From the NCBI GenBank assembly GCA_050942555.1, contig JBMNNN010000017.1, positions 1 to 22,381 of the forward strand: DNA of 22,381 nucleotides, read 5' to 3'. Every line of letters begins with the position of its first letter. Within the stretch, counting starts at the first letter, position 1. The notes below the pieces were generated by a model. It had not been told where the DNA came from and ran no database searches. It saw only the letters and a list, made by a program, of their open reading frames with translations. A program made the translations under genes and the position numbers. Source of the stretch: JAAYXU01 sp050942555. GTDB taxonomy: Bacteria; Bacillota; Clostridia; Christensenellales; UMGS416. Positions 14,407 to 22,273 of this stretch are shown here, piece by piece.

Positions 14407-15552
14407 ATGGACCTGATGGAGTACAAGGCCAGGGAGCTTTTTGCCGCCTGCGGCATCGAAGCCGGGCAGGGCATCGTCATCGGCTCGCCCGACGAACTGG
14501 ACGCGCGAATCGAAGATATTCCCTTTCCGGCGGTGGTGAAGGCCCAGGTGCCGGTGGGCGGCCGCGGAAAGGCGGGCGGCATCGCATTCGCCGAGAACGC
14601 CGAGGAGCTGCGCGCGCGCTGCGCATCGATACTGGGCATGACGATCAGGGGCCACGCCGTAGACAGGGTTCTCATCACCGCGCGTATCGCGTGCGCGGCC
14701 GAGTGGTATCTGTCGATACTGCTGGATCGGACGATGAAACGCCCGGTCGCGATATTCAGCCCCGAGGGCGGCGTCGATATCGAGCAGACCGCGCGCACCG
14801 CGCCCGAACGGGTCGCGCGGCTCGCGATCGATCCGTTTCTGGGAGTCCGCGATTACCATGCGCGGTATCTGCTTAACAGCACCGGCGCGCACGGCGATCC
14901 GGCGGCGCTTCTTCCTGTGCTGCGCCGCCTTTACGATGTATTCGTCGGGTATGACTGCACGCTTTGTGAAATCAATCCCCTGGCCGTGACGGCTGAGGGC
15001 GGCCTCATCGCGCTGGACGGAAAGGTCACCGTTGACGATAACGCGCTCTTCCGGCAGCCTGAAGTCGTCGCCTACCGCGACAGCCTTGCAGAGGATCCGT
15101 TCGTACTGGCGGCTCGCTCGTTCAACTTCCTCTACATACCGTGCGACGCGGCCGGATCGGTCGCCGTCATGAGCAACGGCTCGGGCATGATCATGTCGTG
15201 CATCGACAGCCTGTCAGACAGGGGGCTGCGGGTGCGCGCGGCGCTGGATCTGGGCGGCGGCGCGACCGCCGACCGGATCGCGCGTGGGGTGTCGCTGCTG
15301 CTGGACGACGCGCACACCCGGGCGCTTTTCATCAACATATTCGGCGGCATCACCCGGTGCGACGAAGTCGCCCGGGGCGTAGCGGGCGCGCTCGCCGAAA
15401 GGCCCGGCGACGGGCGGCCGGTCATCGTCCGCTTCGAGGGAACCAACAAGCAGGAGGGCGTCGCGATACTCGGGGATATCCCCGGCGTGCAGTACGTCGA
15501 GGGGCTGTCCCAGGGCGTGGACGCGCTCTGCGAGAGGAGGCACATGCTGTGA
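14407..15552 (+). CDS. sucC: Succinyl-CoA synthetase-type ADP-forming acyl-CoA ligase, beta subunit
   Basis: This is the ATP-grasp/ligase subunit of an acid-CoA ligase that links acyl-CoA cleavage to ATP formation. The 381-residue product has the ATP-grasp fold with Lys45 and GGRGKAGG (51-58), DIEQTARTAPERV, the metal-binding CEINPL (187-192) and LDGK (203-206) motifs, NALFRQPEV, and the C-terminal ligase domain with LDLGGGA (280-286) and NIFGGITRCD (310-319). It is about the usual length (E. coli SucC has 388). An AAGGAG site lies 6 bases before the ATG. The stop overlaps the alpha subunit start as GTGA. The symbol reflects family; the true acid may be succinate, malate, sulfoacetate or a short fatty acid. 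Confidence 0.88.
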   Translation: MDLMEYKARELFAACGIEAGQGIVIGSPDELDARIEDIPFPAVVKAQVPVGGRGKAGGIAFAENAEELRARCASILGMTIRGHAVDRVLITARIACAAEWYLSILLDRTMKRPVAIFSPEGGVDIEQTARTAPERVARLAIDPFLGVRDYHARYLLNSTGAHGDPAALLPVLRRLYDVFVGYDCTLCEINPLAVTAEGGLIALDGKVTVDDNALFRQPEVVAYRDSLAEDPFVLAARSFNFLYIPCDAAGSVAVMSNGSGMIMSCIDSLSDRGLRVRAALDLGGGATADRIARGVSLLLDDAHTRALFINIFGGITRCDEVARGVAGALAERPGDGRPVIVRFEGTNKQEGVAILGDIPGVQYVEGLSQGVDALCERRHML

Positions 15553-16418
15553 GCATACTGGTGGATCGCAATACCCGCCTCATCGTGCAGGGCATCACCG
15601 GCCGGGAGGGCACTTTTCATACCCAGCAGATGCTCGCCTACGGCACGCGCGTCGTGGCCGGCGTCACGCCCGGCAAGGGCGGCATGTCGGTGCACGGCGT
15701 ACCGGTATACGACACAGTCCGAGAGGCGGCCGAGGCGACCTGCGCGAACGCGACGGTGCTGTTCGTGCCCGCGCGGTTCACCGCAGCCGGGGCGTACGAG
15801 GCGATGGAGGCGGGCATACCGCTCATCATCATGATCGCCGAGCATGTGCCGGTGCACGACATGATGGGCGTCTATCATACCGCCCGTCGGCTGGGCGCGA
15901 CCGTCATCGGCCCCAACTCATTCGGCGTCATATCCCCGGGCAGGGCGAAGGCGGGATTCATGGCGCACACGATTTTCTCGCCCGGGCCGGTGGGCATGCT
16001 CTCGCGCAGCGCGACGAACTGCTACGAAACCGTATTCGCGATGACCCGGGCCGGCATCGGCCAGTCCACCTGCGTGGGCGTGGGCGGCGACATGATACCC
16101 GGCTCGACGTTCATCGATCTGCTGCCGCTCCTTGAGAGCGATCCCGAGACCTCCGCCGTCGTGCTGATCGGCGAAATCGGCGGCGGCGAGGAGGAGCTGG
16201 CGGCGCACTACATCGCGGGCATGACAAAGAAGGTCGTCGCGCTCATCGCGGGCAAGAACGCCCCGACCGGGCGCAGCATGGGCCACGCGGGCGCGATCGT
16301 ATCGGCCGACGGGACCGGCAGCGCCGCGCGCAAGGAAGAGCTGCTGTGGGACGCCGGTGCGCTGATCGCCCGGAGCACCGAGGACATTCCCCGGCTGCTG
16401 CGCGGTCTTGGGATTTAA
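15549..16418 (+). CDS. sucD: Succinyl-CoA synthetase-type acyl-CoA ligase, alpha subunit
   Basis: The alpha subunit binds CoA and carries the phosphohistidine intermediate. The 289-residue product has a Rossmann CoA-binding domain (ITGREGTFHT at 16-25, GVTPGKGG at 38-45), then GQSTCVGVGGDMIPGSTFID and IGEIGGGEEELAA. The active His246 is in GHAGAI. Two loops differ from the canonical enzyme: PNSFG (122-126) where E. coli has PNCPG, and SRSATNCYE (152-160) where it has SRSGTLTYE. These changes suggest an altered acid substrate. The start is GTG at 15549, overlapping the beta-subunit stop. The next gene starts 16 bases downstream after an AGGAGGGAGG site. Confidence 0.88.
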   Translation: MSILVDRNTRLIVQGITGREGTFHTQQMLAYGTRVVAGVTPGKGGMSVHGVPVYDTVREAAEATCANATVLFVPARFTAAGAYEAMEAGIPLIIMIAEHVPVHDMMGVYHTARRLGATVIGPNSFGVISPGRAKAGFMAHTIFSPGPVGMLSRSATNCYETVFAMTRAGIGQSTCVGVGGDMIPGSTFIDLLPLLESDPETSAVVLIGEIGGGEEELAAHYIAGMTKKVVALIAGKNAPTGRSMGHAGAIVSADGTGSAARKEELLWDAGALIARSTEDIPRLLRGLGI

Positions 16419-16434
16419 GGAGGGAGGAAACAGC

Positions 16435-17409
16435 ATGGGCATCGATGAACGGCTGCTCGATATTTACCACATGATGCACATCATCCGCAAGTTCGAGGAG
16501 CAGGCATACGAGCTTTTTGGCCGCAACCTGCTGCGAGGCTCGGTACACCTCTACGCGGGCCAGGAGGCCATCGCGGCCTCGGTGTGCGCGCTGCTCAATG
16601 ACGACGACTACATCACCAGCACCCACCGCGGCCACGGGCACTGCCTAGCCAAAGGATCGGACCCGCGCTACGCGATGGCGGAGCTGATGGGCAAGGAGAC
16701 GGGCTTTTGCAAGGGACGGGGCGGGTCGATGCACATCGCGGACTTCGACAGGGGCAACCTGGGCGCCAACGCGATCGTGGGCGGCGGGATACCGATCGCG
16801 ACGGGCGCGGCGCTGTCGGCGAAGATGCGGGGGACCCGCCAGGTCGCCGTTTCATTCTTCGGGGACGGCGCCTCCAACCAGGGCATATTCCATGAGTCGC
16901 TGAACCTTGCGGCGGTGTGGAAGCTGCCCGCGGTCTACGTGTGCGAGAACAACGGCTTTGGCATATCGGTTCCGGTGCGCGAGAGCACGTCGGTTCCCGA
17001 CATCGCGGTGCGCGCAGCGGCCTACGGCATCCCCGGCGAGGTGGTGGACGGCAACGACGCGATCGCCGTGTACGCCGCCGCCCAGCGGGCCATCGAGCGG
17101 GCGCGCGCCGGAGAGGGACCAACGCTCATTGAGTGCAAGACCTATCGATGGTTCGGCCACTGGACAGGCGACCCGCAGGTGTACCGGACTCGGGAGGAAG
17201 TCGAGGCGTGGAAGGAAAAGTGCCCGATCAAACGGCTTCGCGCGGAGCTTCTTGCGCGCGGCCTGGCTTCCGCGGAGGCGCTTGACGAGCTGGAGGCCCG
17301 CGCCGGGCGGACGATCGCCGAGGCGGTGGAGTTCGCGCTGTCCAGCCCCGAGCCCGACCCCACGCGCGTGATGGACGACGTATTTTACGAGGGAGGCGCA
17401 TCGCTGTGA
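16435..17409 (+). CDS. 2-oxo-acid/acetoin dehydrogenase E1 component, alpha subunit
   Basis: This is the thiamine-diphosphate subunit of a multienzyme dehydrogenase. It decarboxylates a 2-oxo acid, or cleaves acetoin, and passes the acyl group to lipoate on E2. The 324-residue product has STHRGHGHCLAKG (62-74), GFCKGRGGSMHI, GANAIVGGG (110-118) and the TPP/Mg motif GDGASN (143-148) to ENN (171-173). YRWFGH and a VYRTREEVE segment follow. The sequence resembles acetoin dehydrogenase AcoA more than large single-chain E1 enzymes, but substrate cannot be decided by eye. The ATG at 16435 follows AGGAGGGAGG; its stop overlaps the beta-subunit start as GTGA. Confidence 0.88.
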   Translation: MGIDERLLDIYHMMHIIRKFEEQAYELFGRNLLRGSVHLYAGQEAIAASVCALLNDDDYITSTHRGHGHCLAKGSDPRYAMAELMGKETGFCKGRGGSMHIADFDRGNLGANAIVGGGIPIATGAALSAKMRGTRQVAVSFFGDGASNQGIFHESLNLAAVWKLPAVYVCENNGFGISVPVRESTSVPDIAVRAAAYGIPGEVVDGNDAIAVYAAAQRAIERARAGEGPTLIECKTYRWFGHWTGDPQVYRTREEVEAWKEKCPIKRLRAELLARGLASAEALDELEARAGRTIAEAVEFALSSPEPDPTRVMDDVFYEGGASL

Positions 17410-18386
17410 GCATCAAAACATACGCTGTCGCCATACGGGACACGCTGGCTGAAGAAATGCGCCGCGATCCCGCCGTATTCGTGATGGGCGAGGACGTCGC
17501 CGAGCAGGGTGGCATATTCGGCTGCACGCGGGATCTTTATAAGGAGTTTGGCAAGGAGCGGGTGCGCAATACGCCCATATCCGAGGCTGCGCTCGTGGGC
17601 GCGGGCATCGGGGCGGCCGTAACCGGCATGCGTCCGGTCGTCGAGCTCATGTATATGGACTTTACCTACGTAGCGATGGACCAGATACTCAATCAGGCGG
17701 CCAAGATCCGCTATATGTTCGGCGGCAGGGCGCGCGTGCCGCTCGTCATCCGCGGCCAGCAGGGCATCGGCCGGGGCAACGCCGGACAGCACTCGCAGAG
17801 CGTCGAGGCGTTTTTCATGCACATACCGGGAATCAGGGTCGCGATGCCCTCTACCCCCGCCGACGCGGCCGGGCTGCTGCGCACCGCGATCCGCGACGAC
17901 AACCCGGTGCTGTTCATCGAGCACAAGGCGCTCTACGTGGTCAAGGGCGAGGTGCCCGACGACCCGGAGTACATGGTTCCGTTCGGCAGCGCGCGCGTCG
18001 TCCGCGAGGGCCGCGACGCGACGGTTATCGCCACCCACCTTTACGTGGACAAGGCGCTCCGCGCCGCCGATACGCTCATAAAAGAAGGGATCAGCGTCGA
18101 GGTCATCGACCCGCGCACGATGATACCGTTCGACGAGCAAACGATCCTCAAATCCGTCGCGAAAACCCACCGGGCCGTCGTCGTGCATGAAGCCCACAAA
18201 AACGCCGGGCCCGGAGCGGAAATCGCGGCGATGATCATGGAAAAGGCGTTCGACGAGCTGGATGCGCCGGTGCTGCGGCTCGGGGCCAAAGCCTGCACGC
18301 TGCCCTTTAACCTGGGCCTTGAGAACGCGGTGGTTCCGCAGGAATCAGAGCTCCTGGACGCCGTGCGCAGGGTCTGCTACCGATAA
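17406..18386 (+). CDS. 2-oxo-acid/acetoin dehydrogenase E1 component, beta subunit
   Basis: This partner of E1 alpha completes the heterotetramer that holds thiamine diphosphate. The 326-residue product shows MGEDVAEQGGIFG (27-39) with the conserved Glu29, RVRNTPISEAALVGAGIGAA (Glu60), RYMFGGRARVP, GRGNAGQHSQS (His129 region) and the C-terminal transketolase domain with VIDPRTMIPFDEQTI and VVHEAHKNAGPGAEIA. It starts at GTG 17406, overlapping the alpha-subunit stop, with a GGGAGG site upstream. Its stop is 11 bases from the E2 start. The motifs fit pyruvate, branched-chain or acetoin complexes equally. Confidence 0.88.
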   Translation: MSIKTYAVAIRDTLAEEMRRDPAVFVMGEDVAEQGGIFGCTRDLYKEFGKERVRNTPISEAALVGAGIGAAVTGMRPVVELMYMDFTYVAMDQILNQAAKIRYMFGGRARVPLVIRGQQGIGRGNAGQHSQSVEAFFMHIPGIRVAMPSTPADAAGLLRTAIRDDNPVLFIEHKALYVVKGEVPDDPEYMVPFGSARVVREGRDATVIATHLYVDKALRAADTLIKEGISVEVIDPRTMIPFDEQTILKSVAKTHRAVVVHEAHKNAGPGAEIAAMIMEKAFDELDAPVLRLGAKACTLPFNLGLENAVVPQESELLDAVRRVCYR

Positions 18387-18397
18387 GGAGGTAAGCC

Positions 18398-19645
18398 ATG
18401 GCATACGAAGTCATCATGCCCAAACAGGGCCTGCAGATGACCGAGGGGACCATCATGCGATGGCTGGTCCGCGAGGGTGAGCATGTCGAGGAGGGCGCGC
18501 CCCTTTTCGAGATGGAGACCGACAAGCTCACCATCACGATCGACGCGCCCCGCAGCGGCACGCTCATAAAAATACTGCGCGGCGAGGGCGAAACGGTACC
18601 CATCACGCAGGCCATCGCGCTCATCGGCGAGGAGGGCGAAGCGGCGGAACACGCGGAGCCTAAGCCCGCCAATGAGCAGGCCCCGGCGCAGCGGATCGTC
18701 GCGACTCCGGCAGCCCGGACGCTGGCCGCACGCAGCAACATCGACCTGGCGACGATCAGGGGCTCAGGCCCCGCCGGGCGCATTATACTGCGCGACGTGG
18801 AGGCGGCGCGCAGCGCGCCGAAAATCACGCCGCTCGCGGCCGCCGTAGCCCGCGCCCGGGGAGTGGACGTTTCGGGCATAGCCGGGACGGGCCCGGGCGG
18901 AAAGATCCTGAAGGACGATGTGCTGTCCGCGATGGAACCGGCTGCGCCGCCCGCGGCCGGGCCTTCGGCGCCGCAGGACACGCTCGTGCCCTTCACCGGC
19001 ATACGCCGGATCATCGCCGACAACATGACGGCCAGCCTGCATGAGATGGCGCAGGCATGCCTTCGCATGAAGGTCGATATGACCGCGCTCATGGCCCTGC
19101 GGGAAGAATTCAAGGCCCGCGAAATTCGGCTGTCTGTGAACGACGTCTTCGTGCGCGTCGTGTCGCGCGCGCTGCGGGAGCACCCGGCCATCAACGCTTC
19201 GCTTACTCCCGAGGGAATCATACAAAAGCGCACGGTACACATCGGCATCGCCGTGGCGCTGGAGCAGGGGCTCATCGTGCCGGTCATCCGGAACGCCGAC
19301 ACGCTCACGCTGCCGGAAATCGCGGCGCAGTCCTCGGATCTCATCGCCCGCGCCCGCCGGGGCGGCCTCTCCCCCGACGAATACCGGGGCGGCACGTTTA
19401 CGATCACGAACCTTGGCATGTTCGACGTGGACGATTTCGTCGCCATCATCAACCCGCCCGAGTGCGCGATACTTGCGCTTGGAAAAATCGAGCGCACGCC
19501 GGTCGTGCGGGACGACGCGATCTCGATCCGCCCTGTGATGACGATGACGCTCACATATGACCACCGCATCGTGGACGGCGCTCCAGCGGCCCGGTTCCTC
19601 CAGCGCATAAAGGAACTGGCGCAAAATCCCGGGCTGCTGCTGTAG
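18398..19645 (+). CDS. Dihydrolipoamide acyltransferase E2 with two E3/E1-binding domains
   Basis: E2 is the core acyltransferase of the complex and carries acyl groups on lipoate. The 415-residue product has one lipoyl domain (2-78) with the lipoylation site Lys43 in ETDKLT. A short linker is followed by two peripheral subunit-binding domains in tandem (102-136, TPAARTLAARSNIDLATIRG and GPAGRIILRDV; 143-178, TPLAAAVARARGVDVSGIAG and GPGGKILKDDV). The catalytic domain (about 195-415) has the active His389/Asp393 in DHRIVDG. Most E2 proteins have a single binding domain. An AAGGAGG site overlapping the E1 beta stop precedes the ATG. Confidence 0.92.
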   Translation: MAYEVIMPKQGLQMTEGTIMRWLVREGEHVEEGAPLFEMETDKLTITIDAPRSGTLIKILRGEGETVPITQAIALIGEEGEAAEHAEPKPANEQAPAQRIVATPAARTLAARSNIDLATIRGSGPAGRIILRDVEAARSAPKITPLAAAVARARGVDVSGIAGTGPGGKILKDDVLSAMEPAAPPAAGPSAPQDTLVPFTGIRRIIADNMTASLHEMAQACLRMKVDMTALMALREEFKAREIRLSVNDVFVRVVSRALREHPAINASLTPEGIIQKRTVHIGIAVALEQGLIVPVIRNADTLTLPEIAAQSSDLIARARRGGLSPDEYRGGTFTITNLGMFDVDDFVAIINPPECAILALGKIERTPVVRDDAISIRPVMTMTLTYDHRIVDGAPAARFLQRIKELAQNPGLLL

Positions 19646-19662
19646 CGGAAAGGATACGGACC

Positions 19663-21039
19663 ATGCAACCATACGACGTAGCGGTACTGGGCGGCGGACC
19701 AGCCGGCTATGCCGCGGGCATCGCGGCAGCCCGGCGCGGCATGAAGGCTGCGGTGATCGAAGCCGACGTTCCGGGCGGCACATGCCTTAACCGGGGCTGC
19801 ATCCCGACCAAAGCGCTGCTGCACGCCGCGGGACTGTACCAGCAGATGAAGGAATGCGCGCGATTCGGGCTGCGCGCGTCGAGCGTGGACTTCGACTACG
19901 CGGCCGTCGCGGCGCGCAGGGACAGCGTCGTGGCCGGGCTCCGGCGCGGGGTGGAATCGCTTATACGCGCATCCGGGTGCGAGCTCATACGCGGCTATGG
20001 CCGCCTCGCAGGCCCCGGCGCGATCGCAGTCGACGGCACAGACCGGATTGCCGCGAAGAACATCATACTGGCTACCGGCTCGCAGCCCGCGCGGCCGCGC
20101 ATAGCGGGCATCGACGGTCCGTCGGTGTTCGACAGCGACGGGGCGCTCGCGTGGACGGCCTGCCCCGATCGCATCGTCATCATCGGGGGCGGCGTGATCG
20201 GCGTGGAGTTCGCGACGCTTTTCCATGCGCTTGATAGGCAGGTGACGATACTCGAGCTCACCGACACGCTGCTTCCGGGCTTCGACGCCGATATACAGGC
20301 CGCGCTGCGAAAGTCGCTGGAGAAAAGGGGCGTGGCGATCCATACCGGCACGTCGGTGACAGGCATCGAGCCGGGCAGCGAAACGCTCGTGACCTACGCG
20401 CAGGGCGGTGCGGAGCGTCATACGGCCTGCGACGCGGTCATATGCGCGGCGGGACGCCGCCCACGCACAGGAGACACCGGGCTCGGCGAGGCGGGGATTC
20501 AAACCGTGCGCGGGTTTATCCGCACCGACGCCGCGATGCGGACGGGCGTCCCGGGCATATATGCGGCGGGCGACATCACCGGCGGACCGCAGCTGGCGCA
20601 CGCGGCGACGGCCCAGGCGCTCACGGCGGTCGCGGATATCGCCGGGGACCGGACATTCAGGCGCTTCCGCGCGATTCCCGCGTGCGTGTACACAAGCCCC
20701 GAGATCGCGTCGGTCGGGCTCACCGAGGCCGAGGCCCGGCAGCGCTTCGGCGACGTGGCCATCGGCTCGTTTCCTGCGGCGGCAAACGGCCGGGCCGCGA
20801 TCGCGGGCGTCCGTGAGGGCTTCGCGAAAATTATTGCCGACCGCTCGACAGGAGAGATACTGGGCGCGCACGTCATGGCCCCCGCCGCCACCGACATGAT
20901 CGCCGGGATAGCGGCCGCGATGGGTCTGGAGGCGACGCTGGCGGAGCTTTCGGCGATCGTATACCCGCACCCGACATTCGCGGAAATGCTCGGGGAGGCC
21001 GCGCACGATGTGGAAGGGATGAGCATTCACAAGATATAG
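19663..21039 (+). CDS. lpdA: Dihydrolipoyl dehydrogenase (E3)
   Basis: E3 reoxidises dihydrolipoamide on E2 with FAD and passes electrons to NAD. The 458-residue product has the FAD-binding GGGPAGYAAG (10-19), the redox disulfide Cys41/Cys46 in GGTCLNRGCIPTK, and the NAD-binding GGGVIGVEF (175-183). It also has a second FAD contact, GIYAAGDITGG, and the catalytic His436/Glu441 pair in YPHPTFAEM. It has no N-terminal lipoyl domain. The ATG at 19663 follows AAAGGA and lies 17 bases after the E2 stop. It is the last gene of the operon; a hairpin follows at 21083-21103. Confidence 0.95.
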   Translation: MQPYDVAVLGGGPAGYAAGIAAARRGMKAAVIEADVPGGTCLNRGCIPTKALLHAAGLYQQMKECARFGLRASSVDFDYAAVAARRDSVVAGLRRGVESLIRASGCELIRGYGRLAGPGAIAVDGTDRIAAKNIILATGSQPARPRIAGIDGPSVFDSDGALAWTACPDRIVIIGGGVIGVEFATLFHALDRQVTILELTDTLLPGFDADIQAALRKSLEKRGVAIHTGTSVTGIEPGSETLVTYAQGGAERHTACDAVICAAGRRPRTGDTGLGEAGIQTVRGFIRTDAAMRTGVPGIYAAGDITGGPQLAHAATAQALTAVADIAGDRTFRRFRAIPACVYTSPEIASVGLTEAEARQRFGDVAIGSFPAAANGRAAIAGVREGFAKIIADRSTGEILGAHVMAPAATDMIAGIAAAMGLEATLAELSAIVYPHPTFAEMLGEAAHDVEGMSIHKI

Positions 21040-21082
21040 CCACAACACAAGAAAGCTTAACGCATCCGCCCGACCTGTCGCG

Positions 21083-21103
21083 GGGCGTCTCGGGGCGACG
21101 CCC
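21083..21103 (+). terminator. Hairpin downstream of the dehydrogenase operon
   Basis: GGGCGTC, a 7-base loop and GACGCCC form a perfect 7-bp stem 43 bases after the lpdA stop. No T-run follows, so it is not a canonical intrinsic terminator; it may slow polymerase or protect the 3' end. The rest of the gap 21040-21223 shows nothing I can name. Confidence 0.35.
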
Positions 21104-21223
21104 GCATCGCCCCTTAACAATATAACGTTCCCCCGATGTTCCAATCATGAAAGGCAAGTCGATGTTTAGTGCCGGACCCAGCGGAACGTCACCTAAATCT
21201 ATCATTTTTTACACATATCATGA

Positions 21224-21252
21224 ATGAAATTCCTCGCCGTCTGGTGTATACT
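21224..21252 (+). promoter_or_regulatory. birA promoter
   Basis: ATGAAA (21224-21229), 17 bases, then TATACT (21247-21252). The predicted start near 21259 would place the first in-frame ATG (21269) only 10 bases into the message without a ribosome site, supporting GTG 21287 as the start. Confidence 0.5.
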
Positions 21253-21256
21253 ATGG

Positions 21257-21270
21257 ATATTCCGGAATAT
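21257..21270 (+). repeat. Perfect 14-bp palindrome at the birA start site
   Basis: ATATTCCGGAATAT is identical to its reverse complement. It lies just after the -10 box and before the ribosome site, covering the predicted transcription start. It does not resemble the TTGTTAAC-type BirA operator of Bacillus. It may be a repressor site or chance. Confidence 0.4.
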
Positions 21271-21286
21271 GGAGAGGAAGGAACAC

Positions 21287-22273
21287 GTGGACAGCCGACA
21301 AAAAGTGCTTTCCGCGCTCATCGCGGCGCAGGGAAGCGCGCTCTCGGGACAGGCTCTGGGAGAAGCGCTGGGCATAAGCCGCGCGGCGGTCAACCGCCAT
21401 ATCAGGCAGCTGCGCGCGCTGGGCTACGCGATACACTCGGCGCCCAACCGCGGGTATGCGCTGACAGACCAGCCCGATCGTCTTGACCCGCCCCGCGTGC
21501 TGGTACAGCTAGCGACGCGCTGGCTGGGCCGCGTGCTGCGCGTTCTGCCCAGCGTGGACTCGACGAACGCGGAGATCCAAAGGTGGGCCGAGGAGGGCGC
21601 GCCGCATGGCGCGGTGGTGATAGCCGAGGAGCAGACAGCCGGAAGGGGTCGCTACGGACGATCGTGGATGAGCGCCCCCGGCGACGGGCTCACGATGAGC
21701 CTGCTGCTGCGCCCTGCGATGCAGCCCGCCGAGGTGCAGCGCGTGACGCTGGCCGCGGCGGCGGCGGTGACCGAGGCCCTGGAGGGGCTCTTCCCGGGTA
21801 CCCGGTTTCTGATCAAGTGGCCCAACGATATCCTCATCGGGGACCGGAAGGTCTGCGGCATACTCACCGAACTCAGCGCAGCCGCGGAAGTCACATACTG
21901 GATCGTCGTGGGAATCGGCATCAATGTGCGCGGCACGCCCGAAAGCATGCCCGAGGCGATCCGGGCCACCGCGGGAACGCTGCAGCAGACGGGCCGGACC
22001 GCAGACCGCGCCGCGCTGGCCGCCGCGGTGCTGGGCGCGTTCGAGAGCCTGTGGGACGAATGGATCGAATCCGGCTCGTTTGACGGGGTGCTCAGGCGGT
22101 ACCGCGCACACATGGCCTACGAGGGGCAGCAGGTCCGGGTCACGCTGGACGGCCAGTCGCTGGAGGGCGTGCTTACGGGCGTGGACGACGAGGGACGGCT
22201 GCTCATCGACACCGGCTCGGCGCTCATACCGCTGCGTTCGGGCGAGTTTTCGGTAAGGAGGATAGAGCCATGA
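21287..22273 (+). CDS. birA: Biotin--[acetyl-CoA-carboxylase] ligase / biotin repressor BirA
   Basis: BirA joins biotin to the lysine of biotin carboxyl carrier proteins and, with its DNA-binding domain, can repress biotin genes. The 328-residue product has a winged helix (1-58: QALGEALGISRAAVNRHIRQLRALGYAI). The catalytic domain carries DSTN (91-94), the biotinyl-AMP loop GRGRYGRSW (119-127), KWPNDILIGDRKVCGIL (177-193) and GIGINV. A C-terminal SH3-like domain has the pattern GVLTGVDDEGRLLID. The GTG at 21287 has AGGAAGGA just upstream and fits the promoter position; an ATG six codons earlier lacks such a site. The stop overlaps the next gene as ATGA. Confidence 0.93.
   Translation: MDSRQKVLSALIAAQGSALSGQALGEALGISRAAVNRHIRQLRALGYAIHSAPNRGYALTDQPDRLDPPRVLVQLATRWLGRVLRVLPSVDSTNAEIQRWAEEGAPHGAVVIAEEQTAGRGRYGRSWMSAPGDGLTMSLLLRPAMQPAEVQRVTLAAAAAVTEALEGLFPGTRFLIKWPNDILIGDRKVCGILTELSAAAEVTYWIVVGIGINVRGTPESMPEAIRATAGTLQQTGRTADRAALAAAVLGAFESLWDEWIESGSFDGVLRRYRAHMAYEGQQVRVTLDGQSLEGVLTGVDDEGRLLIDTGSALIPLRSGEFSVRRIEP

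Noticed and set aside
13002..14798. Minus-strand open frame of 598 codons opposite the aldehyde dehydrogenase.
   Set aside because: It covers the reverse of a gene with conserved motifs and overlaps the plus-strand promoter and ribosome site; composition is unlike a real protein.
13026..16418. A firm call of sulfoacetate degradation (SauS plus SauCD).
   Set aside because: Gene types fit, but no sulfonate transporter, isethionate reductase or isethionate lyase is present and the substrate cannot be read from the motifs.
13026..21039. A TCA-cycle 2-oxoglutarate dehydrogenase plus succinyl-CoA synthetase operon.
   Set aside because: 2-Oxoglutarate dehydrogenase uses a single large E1 of about 900 residues; here E1 is split into alpha and beta of the pyruvate/branched-chain/acetoin type, and the ligase has altered loops.
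21105..21130. BirA-type operator in TTAACAATATAACGTT upstream of birA.
   Set aside because: It lacks the two spaced half-sites of the TTGTTAAC-N14-16-GTTAACAA operator and is about 120 bases upstream of the predicted promoter.
18307..21144. Minus-strand open frame of 945 codons opposite E2 and E3.
   Set aside because: It is a GC-bias shadow of clear E2 and lpdA genes with their catalytic motifs; no domain is recognisable on the minus strand.
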